Shown: positions 7,977 to 17,354 of the stretch, piece by piece | Numbering within the stretch: the first letter of the stretch is position 1 | Layout: every line of letters begins with the position of its first letter | Assembly: GCF_015207375.1 (NCBI RefSeq) | Contig: NZ_JADEWY010000022.1 | Location: 1 to 61,399, forward strand | DNA length: 61,399 bases | Direction of reading: 5' to 3' | From: Coleofasciculus sp. LEGE 07092 | GTDB lineage: Bacteria > Cyanobacteriota > Cyanobacteriia > Cyanobacteriales > Coleofasciculaceae | The notes under the pieces: generated by a model | What the model saw: only the letters and a program-made list of their open reading frames with translations | Databases searched by the model: none | Told to the model about the DNA's origin: nothing | Translations under genes and position numbers: made by a program

Positions 7977-10900
7977 ATGCTGACTCCCAGTTTAAAAGAC
8001 TGTGCCGTTCAAGTTCCTGTTTGTTCGCAAACGACTGGTTTTGCCGCCGTCCTGGAGATTTTTCACTCTTCAGGATGTGACGCGATTGTTGTTGTGAGCG
8101 AACAGCAATATCCTCTGGGAGTAGTGAATCTCCGACAGATTACACCTCATTTAATGTCACAGGTCAAGTTGGAGAAAAATCCATCGCCAATGGCAACCGG
8201 ATCTCTTTCCCAACCGCTATGCGAGCTAGATCCGCCTGTAATCGAACCTCTGGCAATAGTACCAGCATCGTTGAAAGCCAGACAATTCTGGACATACCTG
8301 CAACAGTCCTACGAGAGTTGGACGCCGAACGCTACAGAACAAGAGCATCAGCAGAGTGTCCCCTGCCCCCGTAGCCAGTGGGCATTGGTCGAAGGAGATG
8401 GCAAATTTTTGGGACTGCTGAATAGCTGGCTGCTCCTGAAGTATTTAGCTCCCAGCCAGGGGGAAGCTGTTGCCAGTGAACAGCCGAGCGGAAACACCCT
8501 GAATCTGCTGACATCGGTTCTCGAACAACTGCCCTTACCCCTGAGTCTGCAAACTGCTACCGGGCAAGTCCTGGCAGAAAATTTAACTTGGCGTCAGCAA
8601 ATTGGGACATCACCCAATTTAGACTGGGTTCGAGTTCCCACTGGGTTAGATAATCCCTCCACCGAACCTCAAACAAGTTTAGCCTCCCTTAACACTAGCG
8701 GGATGCCTTACCAGAAGGCTCTTGACTCAAACCGCTCAGAATCGGCGGTAGCCATGTCAAATCAAACTCAGATTTCCCTGGGCAGCAGAGTTAATCCCTT
8801 GCCACGGCAGGTCGGCAATCGAATTGTCCCTAAGTCTTCGGTTCAAGCTGCCGTTCGCTGCTACTGTGCCACGGTTCCTACCCCCAAATTTGCAATCGTG
8901 GCTGGGCGTCAGGAAAACCGCTCTGTACCAGCCGCCATCACAGCCCAAAATGCCTTGGAAAGCCGGGAAATATCGAAAACACGTCAAACAATCAATGATC
9001 GCTTCTTTTCCTTTACAAAAATTCCCCTTTTACCACCGCTCCTCAAGGAAAGGGAATGGGGAATGAGACGACAAGGAAATACGGCACACAAAGTAACAAA
9101 AGGACAAACGGGCAATTCTCGATTACCCGAATCACCCAATTCTAATCTATGGTTGGTGCTGGCTCAAGACACCACAGAGCAGCAACAAGTCGCCAAAGAA
9201 CTGGCAGCTAAAAATGCAGATTTAGTCCAACTCAACCGACTCAAAGATGAGTTTTTAGCCTGCATTAGCCACGAACTAAAAACACCGCTTACCGCTGTTT
9301 TAGGGTTGTCGAGCCTTTTAAAAGACCAAACATTGGGAGAACTCAACGAACGCCAAGCTCGCTATGCTCGACTGATTTATCAGAGCGGACGCCAGCTTAT
9401 GGCAGTGGTCAACGACATTTTGGATTTAACTCGGATAGAAACGAATCAGTTAGAGCTTACCCTAGAACCGGTACAGATTCAGTCCGTCTGCGATCGCGCC
9501 TATGCCCAAGCGCGACAAGTCTACTTGGAAAAAGACCAGCAGAATGAAGAGTCTATTCCAGAAAATCCTTTTACCTTGGAACTTGAACCGAATTTAGAAA
9601 CGATTGTGGCTGATGAGCTACGCCTGCGGCAAATGCTGGTACACCTACTATCCAACGCCCTCAAGTTTACAGAAACTGAGGGGGAAATAGGTCTCAGGGT
9701 CAGCGCTCTAGGAGGATGGATTGCCTTCACCGTCTGGGACAAGGGAATAGGTATCCCAGGGGAAAAGCAGCACTTGATCTTTCAAAAATTCCAACAGTTG
9801 GAAGAACCCCTAACCCGTTGCTTCGAGGGTACTGGTTTGGGTTTGGTCATAACGCAACGCCTTGCCCGCTTGCATGGTGGAGATGTCTCCTTTGTTTCCA
9901 AAAGCGGTGAAGGCAGCGAATTTACCCTACTCCTACCACCCTGTCCACCCCAGGGCAGAGGTTTAACAGAAACTGACGGCTGGGAACACAAAGGAGAACA
10001 CTACCAATATCCCATCCGTAACCGTTTAGTGTTAATTGTTGAAACAGTACTCCGCTACTTGGAAGACTTGACGGCACAACTCAAGCGTCTGGGCTATTGG
10101 GTTGTCATTGCTCGCTCCGGTACAGAGGCAGTTGAAAAAGCCCGCAGCTTGCAGCCCTGTGCGATTTTACTCAATCCTCTCATCCCGCAACTGTCTGGCT
10201 GGGATGTCTTGACTCTTCTCAAATCCGATGTGCAAACCCGTCATATTCCAGTTTTGGTAACCGCAACTCAGGCAGAGAAAGAGCAGGCTTATGCCCACAA
10301 TGCTGATGGCTTCTTGAGTTTACCCGTACAAGAACCAGCACTTCTTGGAAGTCTGAAGCACTTCGGCAAACCTCAAAGTACAACGACTAGCGCTCTGACT
10401 GTCCTCTACCTCAGTGCTGGTTTAGTTGAAACAGATCCTGAAGAGTCTAGACTAATTTTTCAATTAACTCAGGTATTGAGTCTTCAACATTCAGAACTTA
10501 ACTATCGAATTCTGGAAGCTGACGATCTCGATCAAGCAGAATTGCTGGCTCGAGTTTGGCATCCTGATGTTATCTTACTAGATGGTGTTAGTGTTCCAGA
10601 CCCATTGGCTTACTTGAAAACCTTCTCATTACATCCAGACTTGACCTCTCTACCACTAGTTACCCTGGATCGCCAAATTACACAAGCCGCCAATCAAATC
10701 ATCGGTCTTTCGGTGTATCCTTGTTTGGCACCTGATAACCAGCAAAAGATTGCCGCGCTGCTGGAAGTCATTCAGATTGCTGCTGGACTCAGCCGCAGGT
10801 CGAGCATTCTAGTGATGGATATCGATAATGGGAAGGACACTGCGGAAATGACTTCATTTCCAAACTCCAATTCTCTAACTCCTCACAACCCTTGGCTGCG

Positions 10901-11270
10901 AGCACTGATGCAATACCTGCAAGCTGCTGGATATAGAAGCTTGCTTTCCTCCTCGTGGGCAGATGTATCCCGTCAACTCCAAGATCAAACGGTTGACTTA
11001 CTACTGGTTCGTTTAAAAGAGAGTCATGATTCTTCGACACTGATGCAAGGACTAATGGACTTAAGTCAGTTCCCCAAGCAACCACCCATTTTGGTGCTAG
11101 ATCATCGATTCGAGAATCCCACCAGTGATGATACTATCCTTGACTTGGGTCAGGCTAGTTCTACCCGCCTAGAGTCGCAGTTGAGAACCGTCGCCACCAA
11201 AATTTTGCGGGGTTATTCCCATTCAATGAGCCAATTGTTAGATCAAATCCATCAAACCCTGGCACAATGA
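7977..11270 (+). CDS. Hybrid sensor histidine kinase with three receiver-like domains
   Basis: This 1097-aa soluble kinase has no membrane segments. Residues 1-60 resemble a single CBS-like module. A PAS-like region (about 165-410) is interrupted by a long low-complexity insert. HisKA has its phospho-His at about 432 (CISHELKTPL). The ATPase domain has LLSNALKF, WDKGIGIPG and GTGLGLVI. Three receiver-like modules follow. The first (about 682-792) has Asn where the acceptor Asp should be (LLNPLIP). The second (about 807-922) keeps an Asp (VILLDG). The third (about 942-1091) has none. It diverges from kaiA. The degenerate receivers recall the pseudo-receiver of CikA, but orthology is not shown. 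The ATG at 7977 was preferred to the TTG at 7965. Confidence 0.88.
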   Translation: MLTPSLKDCAVQVPVCSQTTGFAAVLEIFHSSGCDAIVVVSEQQYPLGVVNLRQITPHLMSQVKLEKNPSPMATGSLSQPLCELDPPVIEPLAIVPASLKARQFWTYLQQSYESWTPNATEQEHQQSVPCPRSQWALVEGDGKFLGLLNSWLLLKYLAPSQGEAVASEQPSGNTLNLLTSVLEQLPLPLSLQTATGQVLAENLTWRQQIGTSPNLDWVRVPTGLDNPSTEPQTSLASLNTSGMPYQKALDSNRSESAVAMSNQTQISLGSRVNPLPRQVGNRIVPKSSVQAAVRCYCATVPTPKFAIVAGRQENRSVPAAITAQNALESREISKTRQTINDRFFSFTKIPLLPPLLKEREWGMRRQGNTAHKVTKGQTGNSRLPESPNSNLWLVLAQDTTEQQQVAKELAAKNADLVQLNRLKDEFLACISHELKTPLTAVLGLSSLLKDQTLGELNERQARYARLIYQSGRQLMAVVNDILDLTRIETNQLELTLEPVQIQSVCDRAYAQARQVYLEKDQQNEESIPENPFTLELEPNLETIVADELRLRQMLVHLLSNALKFTETEGEIGLRVSALGGWIAFTVWDKGIGIPGEKQHLIFQKFQQLEEPLTRCFEGTGLGLVITQRLARLHGGDVSFVSKSGEGSEFTLLLPPCPPQGRGLTETDGWEHKGEHYQYPIRNRLVLIVETVLRYLEDLTAQLKRLGYWVVIARSGTEAVEKARSLQPCAILLNPLIPQLSGWDVLTLLKSDVQTRHIPVLVTATQAEKEQAYAHNADGFLSLPVQEPALLGSLKHFGKPQSTTTSALTVLYLSAGLVETDPEESRLIFQLTQVLSLQHSELNYRILEADDLDQAELLARVWHPDVILLDGVSVPDPLAYLKTFSLHPDLTSLPLVTLDRQITQAANQIIGLSVYPCLAPDNQQKIAALLEVIQIAAGLSRRSSILVMDIDNGKDTAEMTSFPNSNSLTPHNPWLRALMQYLQAAGYRSLLSSSWADVSRQLQDQTVDLLLVRLKESHDSSTLMQGLMDLSQFPKQPPILVLDHRFENPTSDDTILDLGQASSTRLESQLRTVATKILRGYSHSMSQLLDQIHQTLAQ
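9014..9060. repeat. Dispersed CCCC(N)GGGG-type repeat inside the kinase gene
   Basis: A C-rich arm (CCCCTTTTACCACCGCTCC), TCAAGG and a G-rich end translate in frame to residues such as PLLPPLLKEREWG. It belongs to the same family as the copies at 47911-47949 and 51349-51381. It sits in the poorly conserved insert between the PAS-like halves of the kinase. Confidence 0.6.
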
Positions 11271-11825
11271 GCCAGTATCTCCTTAATGGGGACTCCACAG
11301 AACTGACTGCCAATTTTTGTGTAACAGGAATAGCAGAAAAAAGTAAGAAAAGTAAGAAAAGCAGGAAAAGTAGGAAAAGAAAGAGCGTTCACGCCATATA
11401 GCTGAACTTCTGTATTTTCCTCGGTTAAATAAAATTTAAAATTAAGTGTTGTTCCTACTGAAGATTCATAAAGTTGGAGATAGACTTCATAAAAACTTCA
11501 TGAACAAATATTGTTTTTTCTCATAAATTAATAAATATACCAGTTCTCCCTTAAAGTAAAGGATGATTGGATTTGCACCGCCATTTGTCCTAAAATTGCG
11601 CAATAATTCACTGTATAAGTGCCTGCCATTTCAATAATTGACGGGCAATGGATACCCAAGCCTCCAATCAGGAAAATTTCTTCCCTAACAGTTCCCCTTA
11701 GCACGGGGAAACTGGGAAGGTTTTAAGAGAGTAGTCTGCATAAGCATCACATAGCGAGAGTTAAAGGGTATCAAATGTGATGCTACCATCATCTTGAACG
11801 AATTAATCTCTACCAATTTTGAATT
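11271..11825. other. Intergenic region with a 9-bp tandem repeat
   Basis: 555 bp without a convincing gene. At 11340-11387 an AAGTAAGAA-like 9-bp purine unit is repeated about five times with small changes. The rest is AT-rich and may hold the promoter of the HAF-repeat gene. A 62-codon frame on the - strand at 11685-11873 has no recognisable features and runs into the next gene. Confidence 0.5.
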
Positions 11826-12884
11826 ATGAATCTTGTCCAAGGGTTGAGGGTTTTCAATGGTCGCAAAAGCCAACGGAAATTAACAGTCAGCGACGTACCG
11901 AAATGTCTCCCATATCTACAAATTCCTAAGGTCTCTTTGCAGGTTATTCTCGATTTAGACCCCTTCAAGAACTCCCCTAGCTACTCTGCTAGTATCAATG
12001 AGACAGCTCAAGTGGTTGGTTATTGGAAAACCCCCAGTGGAGACACTTCTGCTTTCCTTTGGAGCCACAACCAAGGAATCACTGATTTAGGTAATTTTGG
12101 TGGCTACTCTAGTGAGGCTAAGGCTATCAATCGTCAGGGTTTGGTGGTTGGCTATTCAAAAACAGAGACTGGATACGAACGGGCGTTTGTCTGGAGTCAA
12201 GATGAGGGAATGCAAGATATCGGCACTCTCGGCGGTTTGTGCAGTTTCGCTTACGGTATCAACAATCAGGAACAAGTCGTTGGTTCTGCAACGCTCAGTG
12301 ACAGTAGTGCCTACTGTCATGCCTTTTTCTGGAGTCAGGATCAAGGCATGATGGACTTAGGTACTCTCGGGGGCGACTATAGCGAAGCCAAGGCTATCAA
12401 TAATAGCTCTCAAGTAGTCGGTTCTGGGGAATTGAAAAATCAAGACTGGCATGCCTTCATCTGGACTCAGGGCAAAGGAATGCACGACCTCGGTACCCTT
12501 GGCGGCAGTCACAGTTGGGCAACCAGTATCAATGATAAAGGGTTCGTCGTCGGTGCTGCTACCGTTTGCGCTACCAACTGGTACTCTCGCGGTTTCTTCT
12601 GGAGTCAGGATGAGGGAATCCAAGACCTCGGCACTCTGGGGGGTTCTCACAGCTACGCCCACAGTATCAACAATGTTGGACAGGTCGTCGGTTCTTCAGA
12701 CACTCAAGATAAATCCCATCACGCTTTTCTCTGGGATAACGGTACAATGATCGACCTTAACAGTCTTATTCCTGTCGAAGCGGGTTGGGAACTGCGACAA
12801 GCCTTGCACATTACTGATTCGGGTCAAATATTGGGCTATGGCGTTTACCTGGGACAAATCTGTACCTTCCTTCTGGTTCTGTAG
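11826..12884 (+). CDS. HAF repeat-containing protein
   Basis: This 352-aa protein is built from about six repeats of some 40 residues. Each contains a segment like DLGTLGG(S/D)xSxAxxINNxxQVVG followed by HAFxW, the HAF repeat signature. Such repeats probably form a beta-propeller-like or stacked beta structure. The biochemical role of HAF proteins is not established. No signal peptide is evident, and the first 50 residues are not repetitive. It converges with a possible small gene on the other strand 1 bp away. Confidence 0.85.
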   Translation: MNLVQGLRVFNGRKSQRKLTVSDVPKCLPYLQIPKVSLQVILDLDPFKNSPSYSASINETAQVVGYWKTPSGDTSAFLWSHNQGITDLGNFGGYSSEAKAINRQGLVVGYSKTETGYERAFVWSQDEGMQDIGTLGGLCSFAYGINNQEQVVGSATLSDSSAYCHAFFWSQDQGMMDLGTLGGDYSEAKAINNSSQVVGSGELKNQDWHAFIWTQGKGMHDLGTLGGSHSWATSINDKGFVVGAATVCATNWYSRGFFWSQDEGIQDLGTLGGSHSYAHSINNVGQVVGSSDTQDKSHHAFLWDNGTMIDLNSLIPVEAGWELRQALHITDSGQILGYGVYLGQICTFLLVL

Positions 12885-12885
12885 G

Positions 12886-13029
12886 TTATTTCAGAATTTG
12901 ACCGTGAATTCCTAAGGGGGTACTCTTCCAAATCCTAATCTTGAAGTTTGACTGGCTATCAAAGTAAAACAAACTGGCAGCAATCATAGCTAGCCCCAAA
13001 ACAATTATGCCAATATCATTTTTTTGCAT
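12886..13029 (-). CDS. Possible small membrane protein (47 aa)
   Basis: This short frame encodes MQKNDIGIIVLGLAMIAASL followed by a polar, basic tail. It has one predicted membrane helix at residues 7-23. AAAGGA lies directly against the ATG, which is too close to be a standard ribosome site. I do not recognise the family. It ends 1 bp from the stop of the HAF-repeat gene, a tight convergent arrangement that fits a real gene but does not prove it. Confidence 0.35.
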   Translation of the reverse strand: MQKNDIGIIVLGLAMIAASLFYFDSQSNFKIRIWKSTPLGIHGQILK

Positions 13030-13315
13030 TCCTTTAAGCCTCCACTATTGGTACTTCAACAGTAGAAACCTGACTTCATTTACAGACAGTTGAATGGGCA
13101 GCTTTGATAACTGTACTGTTGGTAATGGAACGTTCTCGCTAAGGTTTACAAGTTACCGGCGTCTGACGTTGGACAATTCCCTAGCTGGCACTGTCGCCCG
13201 TGCAGTTTTCTTATAGGTAAAAGGAGAAAGGTATAGGTTATTTGTTGGCTTCTCCTTTCCCCTGAGTTTTTTATAAATGCGGTATAGAGTATTTCTACAT
13301 CTGACTCTGACTTTC

Positions 13316-13945
13316 TCAGTGTAAGTCTGCCTCCCAGATACCGATGTAAATTCGACCGCTTTTTTGGCGTTCGATTACCCCTTTGAGATAATCGAGCCGA
13401 AAGGAGAACTGCTGAGACTTTTGCTGCCACACTTGCTCTAACCCTTGTTGGATTTGAGGATTAATTTGGCAGCCTAGCATACCATTTAGGGTTAGCTGCA
13501 CTGTTTCAGAATCAACCACAGGGGTAAAGGATGCTTCCGTTTGACGAATTCGTTCTGAATGTCTGTCAAACAAAAAGCCTAAGCTCACTTGCTCCGGTAT
13601 CAATTCATAGAATACAGCACGAGTATTGGGCCAGTAACCGCGTGCCGTTCCCGTGGGAGCACCGAGCAGGCGAAGCACGTCGCTCTTCTCGATTCCTGGC
13701 TGAAATGCTGGAATGCCAACACCATTGGGAGCATCTCGACATTGGGTTTCAATGATTTCTCCTAGGGGAGGTGGAAACACTCTCATCGATTCCCACGGTA
13801 AGGCAGAAGGTTTTGTGGAGATTAGAGACATAGACTGTACCCCTGCCTGTTCTGACAACAGTTGAGGTGATAGCCATACCTGGGAAAGTCCAGCCACCAA
13901 ACAACTCGTAACAATTAAGATCCCCATGATCGTTGTTCTTTGCAC
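13316..13945 (-). CDS. Exported/membrane-anchored hypothetical protein
   Basis: This 209-aa protein starts with an N-terminal hydrophobic segment (about residues 7-26, signal peptide or anchor). The conserved-looking segment GIEKSDVLRLLGAPTGTARGYWPNTRAVFYELIPEQVSLGFLFD has the Gly-Xaa-Pro turn seen in SmpA/OmlA-like modules. Similar segments occur in cyanobacterial envelope proteins, but I cannot assign a function. The frame opens with GTG at 13945. An ATG at 13927 is the alternative and would still leave a hydrophobic N-terminus. Confidence 0.6.
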   Translation of the reverse strand: MQRTTIMGILIVTSCLVAGLSQVWLSPQLLSEQAGVQSMSLISTKPSALPWESMRVFPPPLGEIIETQCRDAPNGVGIPAFQPGIEKSDVLRLLGAPTGTARGYWPNTRAVFYELIPEQVSLGFLFDRHSERIRQTEASFTPVVDSETVQLTLNGMLGCQINPQIQQGLEQVWQQKSQQFSFRLDYLKGVIERQKSGRIYIGIWEADLH

Positions 13946-14158
13946 TTGTGTTGAATTGGCACCACCTGCGATCGGGTTTGTTCGCTTCAGTGTCTCCTGA
14001 AATTTTGAGTTTTCACCCTTTGTAAATCATTTGATAGCAATAAGTGAGTCTGGGTAATTGAAAATAGAGCGTGTTTTCAAATCACGGTATTTCAATTCAG
14101 TTCTAGGCGAATCTCAATCTTCCGATAAGTCAGCTAGACTGTACCCATAATTCCTCGC

Positions 14159-14568
14159 TTATCGGTAAATCATTTTTTTCGTCATTCCGCCATCAATCAC
14201 AAAATTAGCACCCGTAACAAATGCCGCTTCAGGGGAGGCAAAATAGACCGCTAAGGCTGCAACATCTTCAGGTTTTCCAACTCTGCCAGCCGGATGTTGG
14301 TGGTTGTCTTGTTGAGTCAATTCGGGTTTGTGTTGTGTTGCTTGCTTTTGCCAATAAAATTTTGAACGGACTTTTCATCAGAAACATCCGCCTGAATAAA
14401 TTGGATAGAACCTAGAGGCTGAAATTCTGCTTCTGTTTCTCGTCCGGCTTCTTCATCAATTTCAGCGATCGCAACCTTCATGCCTTCTTGCAAAAATCGT
14501 TTGGCGATCGCTTTACCAATCCCTTGACCCCCTCCTGTAACAATCGCTACTTTTCCTTGCAAGCTCAT
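14159..14568 (-). pseudogene. Short-chain dehydrogenase/reductase, internally deleted
   Basis: The N-terminal 75 codons are a normal SDR start, with [20 protein letters not shown] and a Rossmann Gly motif, followed by [11 protein letters not shown] and [10 protein letters not shown]. After FIGKSKQ the frame meets a stop. In another frame the sequence resumes with a typical SDR C-terminus, HPAGRVGKPEDVAALAVYFA and VTGANFVIDGGM, ending at 14159. About 120 residues carrying the catalytic Ser and the YxxxK motif are missing. This is a deletion with a frameshift, so no enzyme can be made. Confidence 0.85.
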
Positions 14569-14588
14569 TTGATAAAGTCCTCTGGCAT

Positions 14589-15260
14589 TTATGAATGAGC
14601 AGCACCCTTTTCTTCTTGCTTTTCTTTAAGATAGGCAAAAACCGACTTATCACCAATGTCAGGTGGAATCGGTTGCACAACCTTGCGCAGGGCAAATAGG
14701 ACAAACAAAACAGCCCAAGTTCCCAGCAGGATCTGTTCCCATGTGGTTGGCAAAATACCTGCTAGGTGTCCCAGTAACAGTGTCGGCACGAGAGGGGTAA
14801 GGAACTTAGTCTCCAAGCGGTTAAAGCAAAAGGCTTCCTTGAAATATATCCCAGTTAAAGCAGCAAAGGTAAAGCCAATGCCGAAGAGGGTAGTTGGATT
14901 ATTGTAGACGAAGGCAGAAAGAGGTTCGCTGTTTTGTACTGCCAGGATACCTGCCCCAATGCTGCCGATCCCCCAAAAAATTTGCAAAAGTCGGTGCAGG
15001 GGTTCCAGATAAATGTGAATGGTGACTAAGCTAACGCCTAACGCCACGCAGAACAAGGCATAAAGGGGAGTTATTACACTCAACACCGTTGGATTATTAC
15101 CCTGCCACAACACTAACAGGCTCCCAATCGCAAAGCTCAACGCTGCCACAAGTAAGCCACTGCGGTACACAATAACACCAGTGCGATCGCTGTGATTAAT
15201 CGTAAATTCTCCAAATTGACCCTGGTAAACCTCTGGTTCCCATTGCTGTTGTAATGTCAT
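14589..15260 (-). CDS. DUF2301 domain-containing membrane protein
   Basis: This 223-aa integral membrane protein has about seven hydrophobic stretches. After an N-terminal soluble segment ([22 protein letters not shown]), helices run from about residue 32 to 195, and the C-terminus is basic and charged. Features such as [10 protein letters not shown] and [16 protein letters not shown], with [10 protein letters not shown] later, match the cyanobacterial DUF2301 group. Its function is unknown. The ATG at 15260 starts [17 protein letters not shown]. It lies 20 bp upstream of the SDR pseudogene on the same strand. Confidence 0.75.
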   Translation of the reverse strand: MTLQQQWEPEVYQGQFGEFTINHSDRTGVIVYRSGLLVAALSFAIGSLLVLWQGNNPTVLSVITPLYALFCVALGVSLVTIHIYLEPLHRLLQIFWGIGSIGAGILAVQNSEPLSAFVYNNPTTLFGIGFTFAALTGIYFKEAFCFNRLETKFLTPLVPTLLLGHLAGILPTTWEQILLGTWAVLFVLFALRKVVQPIPPDIGDKSVFAYLKEKQEEKGAAHS

Positions 15261-15667
15261 AACTTATCCTTATTTTATCGATAGCCAATGCTTAAGGCTA
15301 CGGTTAAAAAAACCAAGCCTGCTCAGTGTAACGAGGCTTTAACATACTATAGTTTTTCAACTTTAACGTTATTTAAAACTCATAGACGTTTTTGCTCCTA
15401 TTTGCTGATTAAGTTAAGTTAAGTTTTGTAATGTTTTGTTGTTGAACTTTTATAAAGTAACTAGGGCTAACTGACAGTTCATCCCAATTTATGAACAAAG
15501 ACCCTTTGTCGTCATTGAAAGGCTGGCGATCTTTCTACTCCATTACCTTATGCGTTTTTTCTTTTCTGTATCGAAAAATACGATTACTACCCCTGATGCG
15601 ACACCTTTCGTGTTATTTTTGAAGAGTAAGACTCGATACCGCAAATCAGCAAAAAGGAATGTTTACC
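15261..15667. other. Intergenic region
   Basis: 407 bp between the divergent DUF2301 gene and the 53-aa gene. It contains direct TTAAG repeats near 15412-15426 and AT-rich stretches consistent with promoters. A 43-codon frame starting at 15491 has no ribosome site and was not accepted. Confidence 0.4.
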
Positions 15668-15829
15668 ATGAACAAAAATTTATCACAAAAAGTACGGGAA
15701 GCTGCTAGTGTCCACCGCCACAGTCTCCAAAAAAGCTTGCAGCATCGCTTAGAAATCGCTAGAGCAAAGGGGGATGAAGCGTTGGTTCGTCTGCTAGAAG
15801 CAGAAGCCAGCTATCTCAACCTCAACTAA
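15668..15829 (+). CDS. Small conserved-looking basic helical protein (53 aa)
   Basis: This 53-aa protein begins MNKNLSQKVREAASVHRHSL and continues with a charged helical stretch (LQHRLEIARAKGDEALVRLLEAEASYL). It has no membrane segment. A good ribosome site (AAGGA about ten bases upstream) and an intrinsic terminator 70 bp downstream (15899-15931) mark it as an independent transcription unit. I believe short proteins like this recur in cyanobacteria, but no function is known to me. The composition suggests a soluble, mainly alpha-helical protein. Confidence 0.72.
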   Translation: MNKNLSQKVREAASVHRHSLQKSLQHRLEIARAKGDEALVRLLEAEASYLNLN

Positions 15830-15898
15830 AGTTTCTTCATCGTTTCGATCTTGGCACTAATGACGCAACATTGGGAAAAATGTCAGGAAATTTTAACA

Positions 15899-15931
15899 GG
15901 GATGTCAGGGTAGACTGATATCCCTATTTTT
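15899..15931 (+). terminator. Intrinsic terminator
   Basis: A 10-bp stem (GGGATGTCAG with CTGATATCCC, one G-T pair) and a 6-nt loop GGTAGA are followed by TATTTTT. It is well placed to end the transcript of the 53-aa gene at 15668-15829. Confidence 0.8.
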
Positions 15932-16250
15932 GTGGGGCTCGGTGCGATCGCCTGAAGGCATGGCAGATGACAGCATCTAGCTTCGGTATCCATACCCCTG
16001 CATCCTCATACAAGCTGTATCTTTGAAGCAGCAGAAATTTCAAGAATCCATAAAGTGATTCAATCTCTGACAGCATCAATTGAGTCGGGTATTAGTTGTC
16101 GAAAGATCCCTGCTAAAACGTCTCTAGTTGGGAGTATCTCTTAATTTCATCCACTTCAGAAAAATTTCCTGTAGCACGTTACCGAGATCAGCTAGCTATA
16201 CTAGTGATTACGACACTATTCAGCAGACTCATACCTGTACCGAAAAGCCT
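15932..16250. other. Intergenic region
   Basis: About 320 bp between the terminator and the DUF1361 gene. I see no gene or clear regulatory motif. Confidence 0.4.
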
Positions 16251-16880
16251 ATGAAAGCTCTCATTGCTTATGCCTGGAAAGCTTGGCATCGCCACAGTGG
16301 TTGGATGGCGTGGAATTTATTTCTAGCTTTCATCCCATTGGCTTTAAGTGTTTGGTTGTTCCGAAGAGAATCGGGTTCGCGTTCGGTTTTATGGTGGGTG
16401 GGTTTGTTGGTTTTTATCGCCTTTTTGCCCAATGCGCCTTATTTGCTCACAGATATCATTCACCTAATTGGAGCAATTCGTGCCAACTACTCCATATGGA
16501 TTATTACCCTGGTGCTAATCCCCCAGCATTTGAGTGTAATCCTAATTGGTTTTGAAGCCTATGTCCTGTCGTTAATCAATCTGGGTTACTACTTGCAACA
16601 GCAAAGAATGAGCAAGTTTATCGTAATAGCGGAGTTAGCTACTCACGCGCTGTGTTCTGTTGGTGTCTATTTGGGGCGATTTAAACGATACAATAGCTGG
16701 GATTTGGTCACGCAGCCGAACGACGTAGCCCTGACGTTGTTTGATGATTTGACGACAAAACGCCCCCTGCTGGTTATGGGAATCACGTTTGTGATAGTGA
16801 CGGTATTTTACTGGCTAATGAAGCAAATAACCTTGGGTGTGATATTCAGATTGCGCCATCGGAAAATGATTCAAGATTAA
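16251..16880 (+). CDS. DUF1361 domain-containing membrane protein
   Basis: This 209-aa membrane protein has five or six hydrophobic helices. The diagnostic DUF1361 segment FIAFLPNAPYLLTDIIHL lies near residues 55-72, with YLGRFKRYNSWDLVTQP in the C-terminal half. Its function is unknown. The open frame extends upstream to a TTG at 16128, but the ATG at 16251 gives a normal DUF1361 N-terminus with a short cytoplasmic head before the first helix. Confidence 0.8.
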   Translation: MKALIAYAWKAWHRHSGWMAWNLFLAFIPLALSVWLFRRESGSRSVLWWVGLLVFIAFLPNAPYLLTDIIHLIGAIRANYSIWIITLVLIPQHLSVILIGFEAYVLSLINLGYYLQQQRMSKFIVIAELATHALCSVGVYLGRFKRYNSWDLVTQPNDVALTLFDDLTTKRPLLVMGITFVIVTVFYWLMKQITLGVIFRLRHRKMIQD

Positions 16881-17354
16881 ATGACTGTAACTACTTGATC
16901 TGACCAGCTATTATTTGCTGTTCCCAATCTAGAGAAAGGCGAAATTAGTACTCACGCTTCCCAATTTTGGTGAGAATGAAGCCGCACTTACCTCCGACGC
17001 GACCAAAATCGATCGACCAGCCAAAGCAAAAAATCACTAATCGTTTTGATCAGGCGTTCCCAAAATCCCTTTCGTTCTTCTATTGTGGTGATCATTTTCC
17101 CTATTTCCCAATACATACACTAGGAAATCAGTCTTTATAACCAGAAAACATCTTTCTTTGGGTGCAGTTCCGAAAATTAGAGGTGAGATTGGGGAATGGA
17201 TAGGGAACTGGCAATTCCGCGAGCGTCGGCACCAGAACAGTACCAACCTCAAAAATAGACAGATACTATCCTGAACTGTGAGAGTTTATCTTGTATATAG
17301 AGGAGTTCTTAGGCTAAGCTGCGACAAACGAGCAAGCGAAGAGGCGAGCGCTAA
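16881..17354. other. Intergenic region with a doubtful small ORF
   Basis: 474 bp. On the - strand, 17095-16988 could encode a 35-aa peptide starting MITTIEERKGFWERLIK, with an amphipathic Trp-rich helix and TAGGGA upstream. It has no known relatives to me. Nothing else is recognisable. Confidence 0.3.

Noticed and set aside
8620..8660. GGTTCGAGTTCC-like string resembling a tRNA T-arm
   Set aside because: It lies in the kinase coding sequence and no acceptor, D or anticodon stem is present around it.
15491..15622. 43-codon frame upstream of the 53-aa gene
   Set aside because: No ribosome site, no recognisable composition, and it lies in the promoter region of divergent genes.
17037..17252. 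71-codon frame on the - strand before the pentapeptide-repeat gene
   Set aside because: No ribosome site or recognisable domain. The overlapping 35-codon frame is at least as plausible and is itself doubtful.
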